Positions 8,658 through 19,017 of a stretch of 64,000 nucleotides of DNA are shown one piece after another; the first letter of the stretch is position 1; each line of letters begins with the position of its first letter. The stretch lies in contig LCZK01000005.1 of assembly GCA_001025035.1 (NCBI GenBank), forward strand, positions 62,001 to 126,000, read 5' to 3'. The notes under the pieces are model-generated. The model was not told the DNA's origin, searched no databases, and saw nothing but the letters and a program-made list of their open reading frames with translations. Both the position numbers and the translations under genes were made by a program. This stretch comes from Actinobacteria bacterium IMCC26207 (GTDB lineage Bacteria > Actinomycetota > Acidimicrobiia > Acidimicrobiales > Microtrichaceae).

Positions 8658-8675
8658 GACCCCCTATAGGGGGTC
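8658..8675. terminator. 18-bp perfect palindrome between convergent genes
   Basis: GACCCCCTATAGGGGGTC is a perfect inverted repeat with a 4-nt TATA centre, 55 bp after mnmA and 39 bp before the end of the convergent lipoprotein gene. Position suggests a bidirectional stem-loop terminator, but there is no T tract on either side. The shape also recalls C-run/G-run operators of CsoR-type repressors, although none is encoded nearby. Confidence 0.4.
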
Positions 8676-8713
8676 AGGCGCAAGACGAAACGAGTTGGGG
8701 TTGGTGGCGTGGG

Positions 8714-9286
8714 TTATTTGGTTGGGGTGATGGGGCTGGTACTGAGCCGTGCGGTTTCGCAGTCAGGTGCAGGGAACGCCCGGCCATCGATCAGTTCACC
8801 AACGCGATCGAACTTTGCTTTGCGGCCGCGGGTGTTTCGTATTTTGTCTTCCACTTCAAAGAAATAGTCACTGGCAGTTTCCTCGTCGAGGCTTTCAGGC
8901 GCACAGGAAATCAGAATATCTGATTCCGTCGCTAGCTCGAAGGCTGTTTCCTTAGCGTTCGGTGCTTTGTCGTCAAACAGGACAATTTTTTGCATGTAGC
9001 GCGCTGATGATTCTAGGTACTCGATCATGAGTGGATCTGAGGTCAACTCACGGATTCGGGTTTCGACGTCATCGCGGATCCCGTTGTTGTTCCCATCCGG
9101 TCCGGCTAACTCGGCAAGCGAATCGTTACTCGGCCGAAAGACGGAACACCCAGAAACCCCGATGACACACAACACTGCAGTCGCCACCACAACAGCCCGC
9201 AGAACAACAGCGCGCAGAACAACAGTTCGCGGAATGAACCCCCGTCGCGCAGGTGTCGGCTGCGTTCGCGTCGGCTCTATAACCAT
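8714..9286 (-). CDS. putative lipoprotein with Ca-binding-like motif
   Basis: A 190-aa secreted lipoprotein. Residues about 1-45 form a long signal peptide with a twin run of basic residues, a hydrophobic core (AVVVATAVLCVIGV) and lipobox VSGC. Just after it lies GPDGNNNGIRDDVE, an Asp/Asn-rich loop of the kind that binds calcium. The rest is acidic and unrecognised. The signal peptide contains an in-frame 15-bp duplication (two copies of CGCAGAACAACAG, 9198-9225) encoding VVLRA twice. ATG 9286 has a GGGAG five bases upstream and is preferred to ATG 9319. Function unknown. Confidence 0.7.
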   Translation of the reverse strand: MVIEPTRTQPTPARRGFIPRTVVLRAVVLRAVVVATAVLCVIGVSGCSVFRPSNDSLAELAGPDGNNNGIRDDVETRIRELTSDPLMIEYLESSARYMQKIVLFDDKAPNAKETAFELATESDILISCAPESLDEETASDYFFEVEDKIRNTRGRKAKFDRVGELIDGRAFPAPDCETARLSTSPITPTK

Positions 9287-9441
9287 GTCGACTCCCATGT
9301 TCCTATGGTCGCACAACACTGCAGATCTGCACTCGGGATCGCACTGTTTCTTTCAGGATTGAAACCCTTGACACAAGCCACCCAAGCCATGTCGCCCAGA
9401 CGGGAGAGAACCTGCTGCTGGTGCTGCGGCTGGATAGACCC

Positions 9442-10356
9442 TTAGAGGCGCTGAACGGCGATGCCGCGTCGTTCAGCCTCTGCAAGCAGTGCGCCTGGTC
9501 GAGTTGGCGCTATCAGCGCTGACGTGACTTCTACTGGTTCTGCAATTCCCGACCTGCCTGCAATTGGCAGCAGTGGCGCAGGCAGGTTCAGGTCAACCTG
9601 AAGGATCAGGCCCGAGGCACCGGAACTGAGATCGCGCGCAGCAGTATCTTCCGGCGCTGGACCAAGTCGCGTAATCGTGTCTCGGCGAAACAACGTCGGT
9701 TCAGCCAACACGCTCGGGTCAACCAGTGTCATCCCCGCAGGTACAAACACGACCCAGCGCTGACTCAGTCGGTAGAGCGTTCGCCAACCCAACCAAAAAC
9801 TTAACGACCCAAGAACTGCGAGTATTCCCGCAGCAATCCAGTTGGCACTGGCCAGCATCCAGACTGCAGCGAGCAGGGGACACACGGTCAGCAGCCACAC
9901 AAGCTCAACGGCTCCGAACAGAACCGCCGCCGATGGACGCAGCGCCATGCGCCGTTCATCGCCGTAGGAGGACCCATTCACATACCCATCTCCGAGTTCG
10001 GCGGTGAACACCAACACAACGAGCAGCGTCGCAGTTGCCAACCCAGCCCAACCCAAAGGCGATGGGAGCGTGGGGGAAGCAATTGCAACAGCGGCCAAGC
10101 CCAGCAGGATTGGAAGCGGGGCACAGATGCGAAGAGCAGTGAGCGCCACAGGAGTTTGAATCAAGCTGCACAACAGGCCAGCGCCCCACAACAACCACAG
10201 AGTCACCCCACCAACCCACACTGCAAGTTCGGGTTGGCCACTGAGCGCTGCCGTCATGCAGTCGCCCAAGGTCAGGGGCAGAGTGAGCCACAACGTACGT
10301 GTAACCCAGGTGGTTCTAGATGTATTCACAGCTACAGACTTGCGTGGACTTCGCAC
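9442..10356 (-). CDS. multi-pass membrane protein, unknown
   Basis: A 304-aa protein with about six predicted membrane helices in the first 200 residues (for example LWLTLPLTLGDCMTAAL, VWVGGVTLWLLWGAGLLC, ILLGLAAVAI, TLLVVLVFTAEL, LVWLLTVCPLLAAVWML, AGILAVLGSLSFWLGW). After these comes a soluble tail of about 100 residues, beginning WVVFVPAGMTLVD, that looks like a PH-like or regulatory domain. It is divergent from the MetE-like gene, whose start is only 20 bp away, so the two share a promoter region. GTG 10356 is used; GTG 10329 is possible. I do not recognise a named family. Confidence 0.65.
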   Translation of the reverse strand: MRSPRKSVAVNTSRTTWVTRTLWLTLPLTLGDCMTAALSGQPELAVWVGGVTLWLLWGAGLLCSLIQTPVALTALRICAPLPILLGLAAVAIASPTLPSPLGWAGLATATLLVVLVFTAELGDGYVNGSSYGDERRMALRPSAAVLFGAVELVWLLTVCPLLAAVWMLASANWIAAGILAVLGSLSFWLGWRTLYRLSQRWVVFVPAGMTLVDPSVLAEPTLFRRDTITRLGPAPEDTAARDLSSGASGLILQVDLNLPAPLLPIAGRSGIAEPVEVTSALIAPTRPGALLAEAERRGIAVQRL

Positions 10357-10375
10357 TGACAGCTAACAAGGTCGG

Positions 10376-11491
10376 GTGGGTGAGCAAGTAGATCTTCCTT
10401 TTGGACTTGCAACCTCTGTGGGTGCATTGCCGTTTGAGACTATCCCAGATGCAAAAACTGCCCCAGAAGCAGGCCAAGACGCAGGCAGTGACGCAGCCAC
10501 TGATCAATGCGTGGCTGCTGCGAGGTTGGCGTTGACATCTCAACCGGCCTTCCCGACAGCACCTACTTCGGGAGAAGCTGAGTGGTCACTACTGAGTCAA
10601 GCAATTGCTGGCCTAGAGGGACTCGAGACGGTTGCTCCGGGAATATTGACTCGCTCCGGTAACTCAGGCGAGATCACGGGATGTGATCAAGCGGGCCAAC
10701 TCAATGCGCCAGCGTTTCAGCCGCTACATGCTTTCTTGGATCAGCTCGGTCCGCATAGCGAGCGACTCGGAGACCGGTTCGTGGGCAGCCGCATTGGCAT
10801 CCTCGGCCCCGTCACCTTGAGCTTGGCCTTTCGGGCCGCCGGGATGGCAACTGAGCAAGCCGTAGCCTCCGCCGCACTGATTGTTGCTGCAAGGGCCAGA
10901 GCCATCCTGCGGGCATATCGAGTAGCTATGCCGTCTGGCGCGGTGGCCGTAGTGATGTCAGAGCCCGGTCTTGTCGGGGCTATGCATCCGACCTTCCCGT
11001 TGTCGCCGACTCAGGTGCTGGCATTGCTGGCTCCAGTCGTTTCTGCGCTCGATCAACTGCCGCGCAGCGAGCCCGATCAAGGTCTGCTCATTGGTGTTCA
11101 CGTGCCTGGTCGCACGGACTGGGACACCATCATCAGTTCGGGAGTCTCCCTCATTTCTGCTCCAGCCGAGAGTGGCTTGCCCGGTTGGTCTGCGACGCTG
11201 TCGGAGTTTCTTGCAGCAGGTGGCCGAGTCGCTTGGGGTGTGGTGCCAGTCAACCAGCCACTTGGTTCACGTGAGGACCTGCTGTGGCGCCGCCTGAGCG
11301 CCGTCTGGTGTCAACTCAGTAGCGAGGGTGTTGATCCGCTTCTTTTGCGAAGCCGGTCGCTCATCAGCCCCGAGGATGGCCTCGGACATTTTGGGGCTTC
11401 CCAAGCAACTCTTGCCCTAGGCCTTGTTGACTCACTCTCTGATCGTGTGCGTCGCCAAGCAATTGGGGCGCGGCTTTCTCTCGGCGCTTGA
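10376..11491 (+). CDS. MetE C-terminal-domain-like protein lacking the zinc Cys
   Basis: A 371-aa single TIM-barrel protein related to the catalytic half of cobalamin-independent methionine synthase. It sits next to ligA, where mycobacteria carry a similar 'MetE-like' gene. It starts DLPFGLATSVGALPFETIPDA and has GRIGILGPVTLS-like and SEPGLVG segments that fit the family. The zinc site of true MetE uses an HxC pair; at the matching strand here I read IGVHVPG, with Pro where the Cys should be, so ordinary methyl transfer to homocysteine is doubtful. Only the second half of full MetE (about 750 aa) is present. Its role remains unknown. Confidence 0.7.
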   Translation: MGEQVDLPFGLATSVGALPFETIPDAKTAPEAGQDAGSDAATDQCVAAARLALTSQPAFPTAPTSGEAEWSLLSQAIAGLEGLETVAPGILTRSGNSGEITGCDQAGQLNAPAFQPLHAFLDQLGPHSERLGDRFVGSRIGILGPVTLSLAFRAAGMATEQAVASAALIVAARARAILRAYRVAMPSGAVAVVMSEPGLVGAMHPTFPLSPTQVLALLAPVVSALDQLPRSEPDQGLLIGVHVPGRTDWDTIISSGVSLISAPAESGLPGWSATLSEFLAAGGRVAWGVVPVNQPLGSREDLLWRRLSAVWCQLSSEGVDPLLLRSRSLISPEDGLGHFGASQATLALGLVDSLSDRVRRQAIGARLSLGA

Positions 11492-11524
11492 CTCTGGTTC
11501 CGGACTGTCCCGTGGGGTCACTAA

Positions 11525-14289
<2,765 letters not shown>

Positions 14290-14298
14290 GACTGCAAC

Positions 14299-14763
14299 TC
14301 AAGTCGCGTCGAAGCACCAAGAAACTGGCTTCGCGGTGGATTCCAGTTCGAGCTCGTCCCAGACCATTGCGATGACACAGTTCTGTCCAGAGTTCAGGGT
14401 TTCTATAACTTTCTCAGGCCCCGGTTGAAAGAGCACTTGCCCGGTGCCGAGATCCGTAATCAAGCCATCTTTAGCGGAGCGAATCTCGGTTCCGTTGATG
14501 GTGAGCGTTGCTTTGTAGCCCTCAGCTAGGTCTAGGCCGACTTGTGCTTGGCGTAAGACCTCGTCCCCAGATGCGGGCAGCAGCCGCTCTACGGAGTTCG
14601 GCAGATTCTGTGAGGTGTTGTTCATGCCCGTGGTGGCATTTTTCCCGGTAAAGAAAATGCCCACCAGTGCCCCCACAATCAGAACAGTCACAATTGTGTT
14701 TCTGGCCCAATCCGGAAGTACAAACCGAGAACGGCGAGTCTGGGGGGTTTCGGTGTCACTCAT
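14299..14763 (-). CDS. single-pass membrane protein, unknown
   Basis: A protein of about 154 aa with a basic, Ser/Thr-rich cytoplasmic start, one membrane helix (NTIVTVLIVGALVGIFFTG, about residues 23-41) and an extracytoplasmic domain of about 110 residues with two cysteines (QNCVIAMVW and SWCFDAT) likely to form a disulfide. It faces the PASTA-kinase gene divergently (58 bp), so the two may be co-regulated. It converges on the HAD gene. I do not recognise the family. A GTG one codon upstream (14766) is a possible start. Confidence 0.6.
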   Translation of the reverse strand: MSDTETPQTRRSRFVLPDWARNTIVTVLIVGALVGIFFTGKNATTGMNNTSQNLPNSVERLLPASGDEVLRQAQVGLDLAEGYKATLTINGTEIRSAKDGLITDLGTGQVLFQPGPEKVIETLNSGQNCVIAMVWDELELESTAKPVSWCFDAT

Positions 14764-14820
14764 CACCCTTAGGTTTACCTTGAACCCGACCTTCAGTGGT
14801 AGCGGTTGTAGAATGAACCT

Positions 14821-17022
14821 GTGACGTCCCCTCGCCTCACCGATGAGACCGGGCGTGTGCTCGGCGGAAGATACCGCTTGGTTGCTCCGGTGGGCACCGG
14901 CACCTCTTCACGCGTGTTCCTTGCAATCGATTTGCAGCTCAAGCGGCGAGTGGCAGTCAAACTGCTTCACGCTGCCCTTGCCGAGGACCAAGCTTTTTTG
15001 CAGCGGTTCCGTGCCGAAGCCCGCGCAGCAGGAGCACTGAACCACCCGAACATTGTCTCAGTCTTTGATTGGGGAGAGGACACTGCCGAGGGTGCGCTTG
15101 TGCCCTATCTAGTCACCGAATATCTGGGTGGTGGCAGCCTGAGGTCGATGCTGGACCACAGCGGAGTGTTGAGCCAGTCTCAAACCCTCGTTGTCGGCCT
15201 GCAAACAGCCCGAGCCTTAGCCCATGCGCACCTTCGAGGCCTCGTGCACCGAGATGTGAAGCCCGGAAATCTGCTCTTCGATGAGGAGGGCCGGCTGCGT
15301 CTTGCTGACTTTGGCTTGGCCCGAGCCCTTGCAGAGGCATCTTGGACTGAGCCGAGTGGGTCAATGGCTGGCAGCACTCGGTATGCCTCGCCAGAACAGG
15401 CTTTGGGTCGTCGCCTTGATGGGCGCTCGGACGTGTACTCATTGACGCTGTTGCTAGTCGAGTGTGTGACGGGTCAGGTGCCGCTGATGGGAGAGACCAC
15501 GGCTTCGACTCTGGCACTTCGCACGCAGTCGGATCTGGAGTTGGATGCCTCTCTAGGAGGACTTCGATCGGTGCTCGAGCGTGCCGGGCGACTTGACCCA
15601 ACAGATCGGCCCGAGGCGGCCGAGTTCGAGATTGCGCTCATGGCCGCAGCAGAGGAACTCGCGCGACCGGAGCCACTTCCGATTGTCTTGACCTTGGGAG
15701 TGGCCGAGCAAACGGCCGAGTTGAGACAAGTCAGCGGCCTTGGCCTGATTCAGAACCTGGGTGCCGAACCGGAACTTGGATCGCTGCCTGAACAAACTGA
15801 GGCAGGACAATTCGAGGCTGAACAAACTGACTCAGAGCAATCTGGGGCAGAACAATTTGAGCTAGGGAATCAGCCACTGCCGCAAGAGGGTCTTGCTTAC
15901 CCCGGATTAGCGGCCGACCCCGAGCCGCAGTTTGCCGCGGCTGTTCCTATTGCCTCCGATGACCAAGCCTTTGCTGACCCTGCGTTTGGCGCAACTAGCG
16001 CTGCAACGAACCGTGCGGGGCTAGCCGCAGCGCAGGCTTCTGGCCAACCTGATGTACCTGATGAGCACGCTCAGGGTCCTGGAGTGACTGCTGAAAAAGC
16101 ACCACGCTCTGCACGAAAGAAACCTCGGACAAGAACCCTGGTAGCTGCGGGATGCGCAGTGCTGGTTCTTGCTCTGGCAGGCTGGTGGTTCTTTATTCGT
16201 GTGCCCGTGCATGCTGTGCCCGACCTGATCGGGCTGAATCTAAATGTTGCGACCGCTCAAGCGCAGGACTTGGGTTATGTCGTTGATTCCTCAACGAAGG
16301 ATCGACAAGATGGAACCGTTGCTGGCCAAGTGCTAGCCCAGAGTCCAGCACCAGATCAGTCACTTCCGGAGGGTTCCACGGTTCAACTCACGGTCTCGCT
16401 CGGGGCAACGTTGACACCCTTGCCGGCTGTAGTGGGGTTACCCGAGCCTGAGGCTCGCACAGCTCTCGAAGCAGCAGGACTAGCAGTTGGAGCGGTGACT
16501 CGGTCGATGAACGAGGAAGTTGCGAAAGATGCCGTCATCAGCGCAACTTCGGCAGCGGGTCAAGAACCAGTGAATGCCCAAGGAGAGATTCCTAGGGGCA
16601 CCGTGATGGATCTTGCAGTCTCGGATGGCCCCGCTCCGCGAATCGTGCCTGATGGCCTAGTCGGCGCACCTGTAGATCAAGCTAGGGCTGCGCTAGCTGC
16701 TGTGCAGCTGGATGCAGCTGTGAATGAGGACTACAGCGAAACCGTGCCGCCGGGCTACATCATCTCATCCAACAAAGAGCCCGGTACCGAGGTTCCTCGT
16801 GGCTACACGCTGACGCTCATCATGTCGAAGGGGCCTGCTCCAATAGCAGTGCCAGATGTCCGAAACCTGTCTGGAAGCGCTGCGGCGGCACAACTCGAAT
16901 CGCAAGGTTTAGCAGTGTCTGGAATTGAGGGACCGCCATCTGGTCTGGTGCTGCAAACTGATCCGACCCCAGGCGAGCTGGTGCCACGGGGCACAGCAGT
17001 GCGCATCTTTACCAAGAAGTAG
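14821..17022 (+). CDS. Ser/Thr protein kinase with four PASTA domains (PknB-like)
   Basis: A 733-aa transmembrane sensor kinase. The cytoplasmic kinase domain (about 15-275) has a glycine-rich loop, the VAVKLL lysine, HRDVKPGN (about 142-149), DFGLA (about 163) and SPEQ in place of APE. A linker of about 160 residues follows, rich in Glu, Gln and Ala with repeated AEQ/EQT units. One membrane helix (about 440-461) is flanked by a basic stretch. Four extracellular PASTA repeats (about 463-733) should bind peptidoglycan fragments. Such kinases control wall synthesis and division. Unlike pknB it is not in a division or penicillin-binding-protein cluster here. The start is GTG 14821. Confidence 0.92.
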   Translation: MTSPRLTDETGRVLGGRYRLVAPVGTGTSSRVFLAIDLQLKRRVAVKLLHAALAEDQAFLQRFRAEARAAGALNHPNIVSVFDWGEDTAEGALVPYLVTEYLGGGSLRSMLDHSGVLSQSQTLVVGLQTARALAHAHLRGLVHRDVKPGNLLFDEEGRLRLADFGLARALAEASWTEPSGSMAGSTRYASPEQALGRRLDGRSDVYSLTLLLVECVTGQVPLMGETTASTLALRTQSDLELDASLGGLRSVLERAGRLDPTDRPEAAEFEIALMAAAEELARPEPLPIVLTLGVAEQTAELRQVSGLGLIQNLGAEPELGSLPEQTEAGQFEAEQTDSEQSGAEQFELGNQPLPQEGLAYPGLAADPEPQFAAAVPIASDDQAFADPAFGATSAATNRAGLAAAQASGQPDVPDEHAQGPGVTAEKAPRSARKKPRTRTLVAAGCAVLVLALAGWWFFIRVPVHAVPDLIGLNLNVATAQAQDLGYVVDSSTKDRQDGTVAGQVLAQSPAPDQSLPEGSTVQLTVSLGATLTPLPAVVGLPEPEARTALEAAGLAVGAVTRSMNEEVAKDAVISATSAAGQEPVNAQGEIPRGTVMDLAVSDGPAPRIVPDGLVGAPVDQARAALAAVQLDAAVNEDYSETVPPGYIISSNKEPGTEVPRGYTLTLIMSKGPAPIAVPDVRNLSGSAAAAQLESQGLAVSGIEGPPSGLVLQTDPTPGELVPRGTAVRIFTKK

Positions 17023-17069
17023 CTCCGGGCCTAGAGCCGGCCCAGAGCAGGCTGCTCCGTAACTGCACG

Positions 17070-17144
17070 GCAGCATCCAGTACTGCAGCATCCAGTACTG
17101 CAGCATCAACTAGGGCAGCATCAACAAGGGCAGCATCCACCACT
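17070..17144. repeat. tandem array, five 15-bp units
   Basis: Five contiguous 15-mers beginning GCAGCATC. Units 1 and 2 are identical (GCAGCATCCAGTACT) and units 3-5 vary in their last seven bases. The array sits between the convergent kinase and SCP2 genes. A reading frame across it on the minus strand gives a VDAAL-type repeat but is not a credible gene. Confidence 0.9.
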
Positions 17145-17178
17145 CTGAGCGTTCTGCGGCCTACTTTTAGCCGAGCCT

Positions 17179-17266
17179 GACCGTTCGTCTCGTTGGGGTG
17201 GTCTGCTGGACGTGGTGTTCCCCAGCCTCCGCGATGAAGCGGCCGCCCCAACGAGACAGAACGGTC
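17179..17266. repeat. 88-bp inverted-repeat element (long hairpin or MITE-like)
   Basis: Arms of about 23 bp at 17179-17201 and 17243-17266 are inverted copies: GACCGTTCGTCTCGTTGGGG on the left, and its complement on the right with one inserted base. About 41 bp separate them. Together with the neighbouring 15-bp array it fills the 314-bp gap between the kinase and SCP2 genes. It could be a strong bidirectional terminator, a small RNA gene or a miniature transposable element. Confidence 0.6.
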
Positions 17267-17336
17267 TTCCACTTTGTTCCCAAGACAAGTGGGCAATCGC
17301 TTTGTGCTTGCCTAGGACAGAGCTCGACCCGTGTCG

Positions 17337-17744
17337 CTACTCGGTCATCTCTTGAATGGCCAGAGCGACTTCCATGGCGCTGGGGTCTGCGGCACCAGCC
17401 TGCATGGCCATGAGCTTGGTGATGTCGCCATCTACCTTGATTTTTCCTGCCATAAAGGCCTGCATGCCAACCTGTGGATTACCTTCAACGAGGATTGCCT
17501 TGGCTGTTGCGTAGTCCAAAGTGACAGTCAGGTCTGGGTTCTCGATGTGGCCAAGGTCCATCTTGAGCTCACCCTCGGAGGTGTCAATATGCGCCTTGAT
17601 CTCGCCCTCACCGAAGGGAACTTCGGTCACGATCTGATTCATGCGCATTGCGTGTGCTGGGGGAGTGTCATCAACTCCCGAGGCTTCTCTGATGGATTTA
17701 GCCTGCGCTATCCATTCCTCGGTCAGGAAGACGTACTTAGTCAT
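17337..17744 (-). CDS. SCP2 sterol-binding domain protein
   Basis: A 135-aa single-domain protein of the SCP2 (sterol carrier/lipid transfer) fold. The typical C-terminal half is present: LTVTLDYATAKAILVEGNPQVGMQAFMAGKIKVDGDITKLMAMQ, where a strand and helix are followed by the FMxGKIKVxGD signature. It binds hydrophobic ligands such as fatty acyl chains. The ATG at 17744 is preceded by a good purine-rich site (GAGAGGGG). It is divergent from the esterase gene, with 149 bp between. No partner can be deduced. Confidence 0.88.
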   Translation of the reverse strand: MTKYVFLTEEWIAQAKSIREASGVDDTPPAHAMRMNQIVTEVPFGEGEIKAHIDTSEGELKMDLGHIENPDLTVTLDYATAKAILVEGNPQVGMQAFMAGKIKVDGDITKLMAMQAGAADPSAMEVALAIQEMTE

Positions 17745-17893
17745 TCGTTGCCCCTCTCTAAGTGGCGGGTGTGGTCAGGGTTCAGCAAATCGGGAGCAGG
17801 ACTTCAATTCTTGATTGATGAAGTCGACACCGTCTACGACACTAGTTGGGGCGCGGGTCTAAAGTGCACCGAAACCAAGTGAGTGGAGTCGAC

Positions 17894-18643
17894 ATGAGTC
17901 AAGTTATTGCCGGAGCTGAGCCAATGAGCGTCGAGGGTGGACCTACGGGGGTCCTGGTACTCCACGGGTTTACGGGCAACCCCCAATCCATGCGGCCACT
18001 TGCTCAGGCATTCGTGGAGGCTGGGTATAGCGTCGAACAGCCACTGCTGAGTGGTCACGGGACCGCAGTTGAGGACATGTTGGATACCACTTGGGAGGAC
18101 TGGTCAGCAGATGCAGAAGCTGCATATCAGTCGCTTGCTTCGAGAACTGAGTCGGTGGTCGTGGCGGGTCTGTCGATGGGTGGCTCGCTTACCTTGTGGT
18201 TGGCAACTAAGCATCCAGAGATTGCCGGCATCATTTGTGTGAACCCGGCAACTCAAGTGCCACCCGAGGTGAGAGATTTTGTTGCGTCCATGGTGGAAGC
18301 AGGAGACATCGTGATGACCGGCATTGGTTCCGATGTTGCAGACCCGAACTCACCTGAGTCTGCCTATGCAGACACGCCGCTGAAGCCTTTGATCTCTATG
18401 TTTGATGCAGCGGTTCACACTCAGTCCGCTCTGCCCGACGTGAAGTGCCCGTTGCTCCTCTTCACGAGCCCCCAGGACCACGTCGTATCGCCGACTGACT
18501 CTGATTACCTTGCAGACGTCTATGGAGGGCCCGTAGAGCGCGTGAGTTGCGAGCGGAGCTATCACGTTGCAACCCTGGATTACGACAAAGAGATGATCAT
18601 TGATCGCTCCATGAAGTTCATCCGCACGGTGAGCAACCTCTGA
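17894..18643 (+). CDS. alpha/beta hydrolase, carboxylesterase/monoacylglycerol lipase type
   Basis: A 249-aa serine hydrolase. VLVLHGFTGNP near residue 20 provides the oxyanion loop, the nucleophile elbow is GLSMGGSL (about 92-99), the acid is in TSPQDHVVSP (about 200), and the catalytic His is in ERSYHVATLDYD near the end. This is the Est30-like pattern for short-chain esters or monoacylglycerols. The cytosolic location fits the absence of a signal peptide. ATG 17894 has GGAG five bases upstream and is preferred to the in-frame GTG at 17846. Confidence 0.88.
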   Translation: MSQVIAGAEPMSVEGGPTGVLVLHGFTGNPQSMRPLAQAFVEAGYSVEQPLLSGHGTAVEDMLDTTWEDWSADAEAAYQSLASRTESVVVAGLSMGGSLTLWLATKHPEIAGIICVNPATQVPPEVRDFVASMVEAGDIVMTGIGSDVADPNSPESAYADTPLKPLISMFDAAVHTQSALPDVKCPLLLFTSPQDHVVSPTDSDYLADVYGGPVERVSCERSYHVATLDYDKEMIIDRSMKFIRTVSNL

Positions 18644-18665
18644 TGAAGGTGTTCTCCACTCGGAG

Positions 18666-18953
18666 CTACGCCTGTTGGCGGCGGCGTGACATCAGCAGCG
18701 TCGTGCCTAGGACTAGAGCTACACCGCCGATGATCGTCAGGCCAGCAATATCACTTCCGGTTAAAGCAAGTGAATCGGCGACCGTTGTTGGAGTTTGTGC
18801 CTCAACCGTTCGGGACTCGCTCAGTGAGAGAACCTGCGCTTGCACGTAGGGATCATCTGGTGCTGCGGCGCTAGCAGAACCGAGTGTAAACATGATCGAG
18901 AGACATAAAGCCATTGCGGTAACCGCCCCGAAAACCCGCAACTTTTTTCCCAT
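18666..18953 (-). CDS. small cell-wall-anchored protein with LAxTG sorting signal
   Basis: A 95-aa exported protein. Residues 1-29 are a signal peptide (basic MGKKLR, hydrophobic core, cleavage near ASAAA). The mature part of only about 35 residues is acidic and polar. Its C-terminus carries a full sortase signal: LALTG, a hydrophobic helix (IAGLTIIGGVALVLGTTLLM) and a basic tail (SRRRQQA). LAxTG is the motif used by class E sortases of high-GC actinobacteria. No sortase gene lies in this window. With so short a mature chain it may be a linker, coat or pilus-base component. Function unknown. Confidence 0.75.
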   Translation of the reverse strand: MGKKLRVFGAVTAMALCLSIMFTLGSASAAAPDDPYVQAQVLSLSESRTVEAQTPTTVADSLALTGSDIAGLTIIGGVALVLGTTLLMSRRRQQA

Positions 18954-19017
18954 GACCCAAGGCTACGCTCGTAGCCGCTTCTTGTCCAGACAATTCTTGT
19001 AGGTGTAAGCGTCTCTC

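Noticed and set aside
17009-17296. 95-aa minus-strand frame with VDAAL repeats
   Set aside because: Arises from the 15-bp array and hairpin; no start signal and it runs into the end of the kinase gene.
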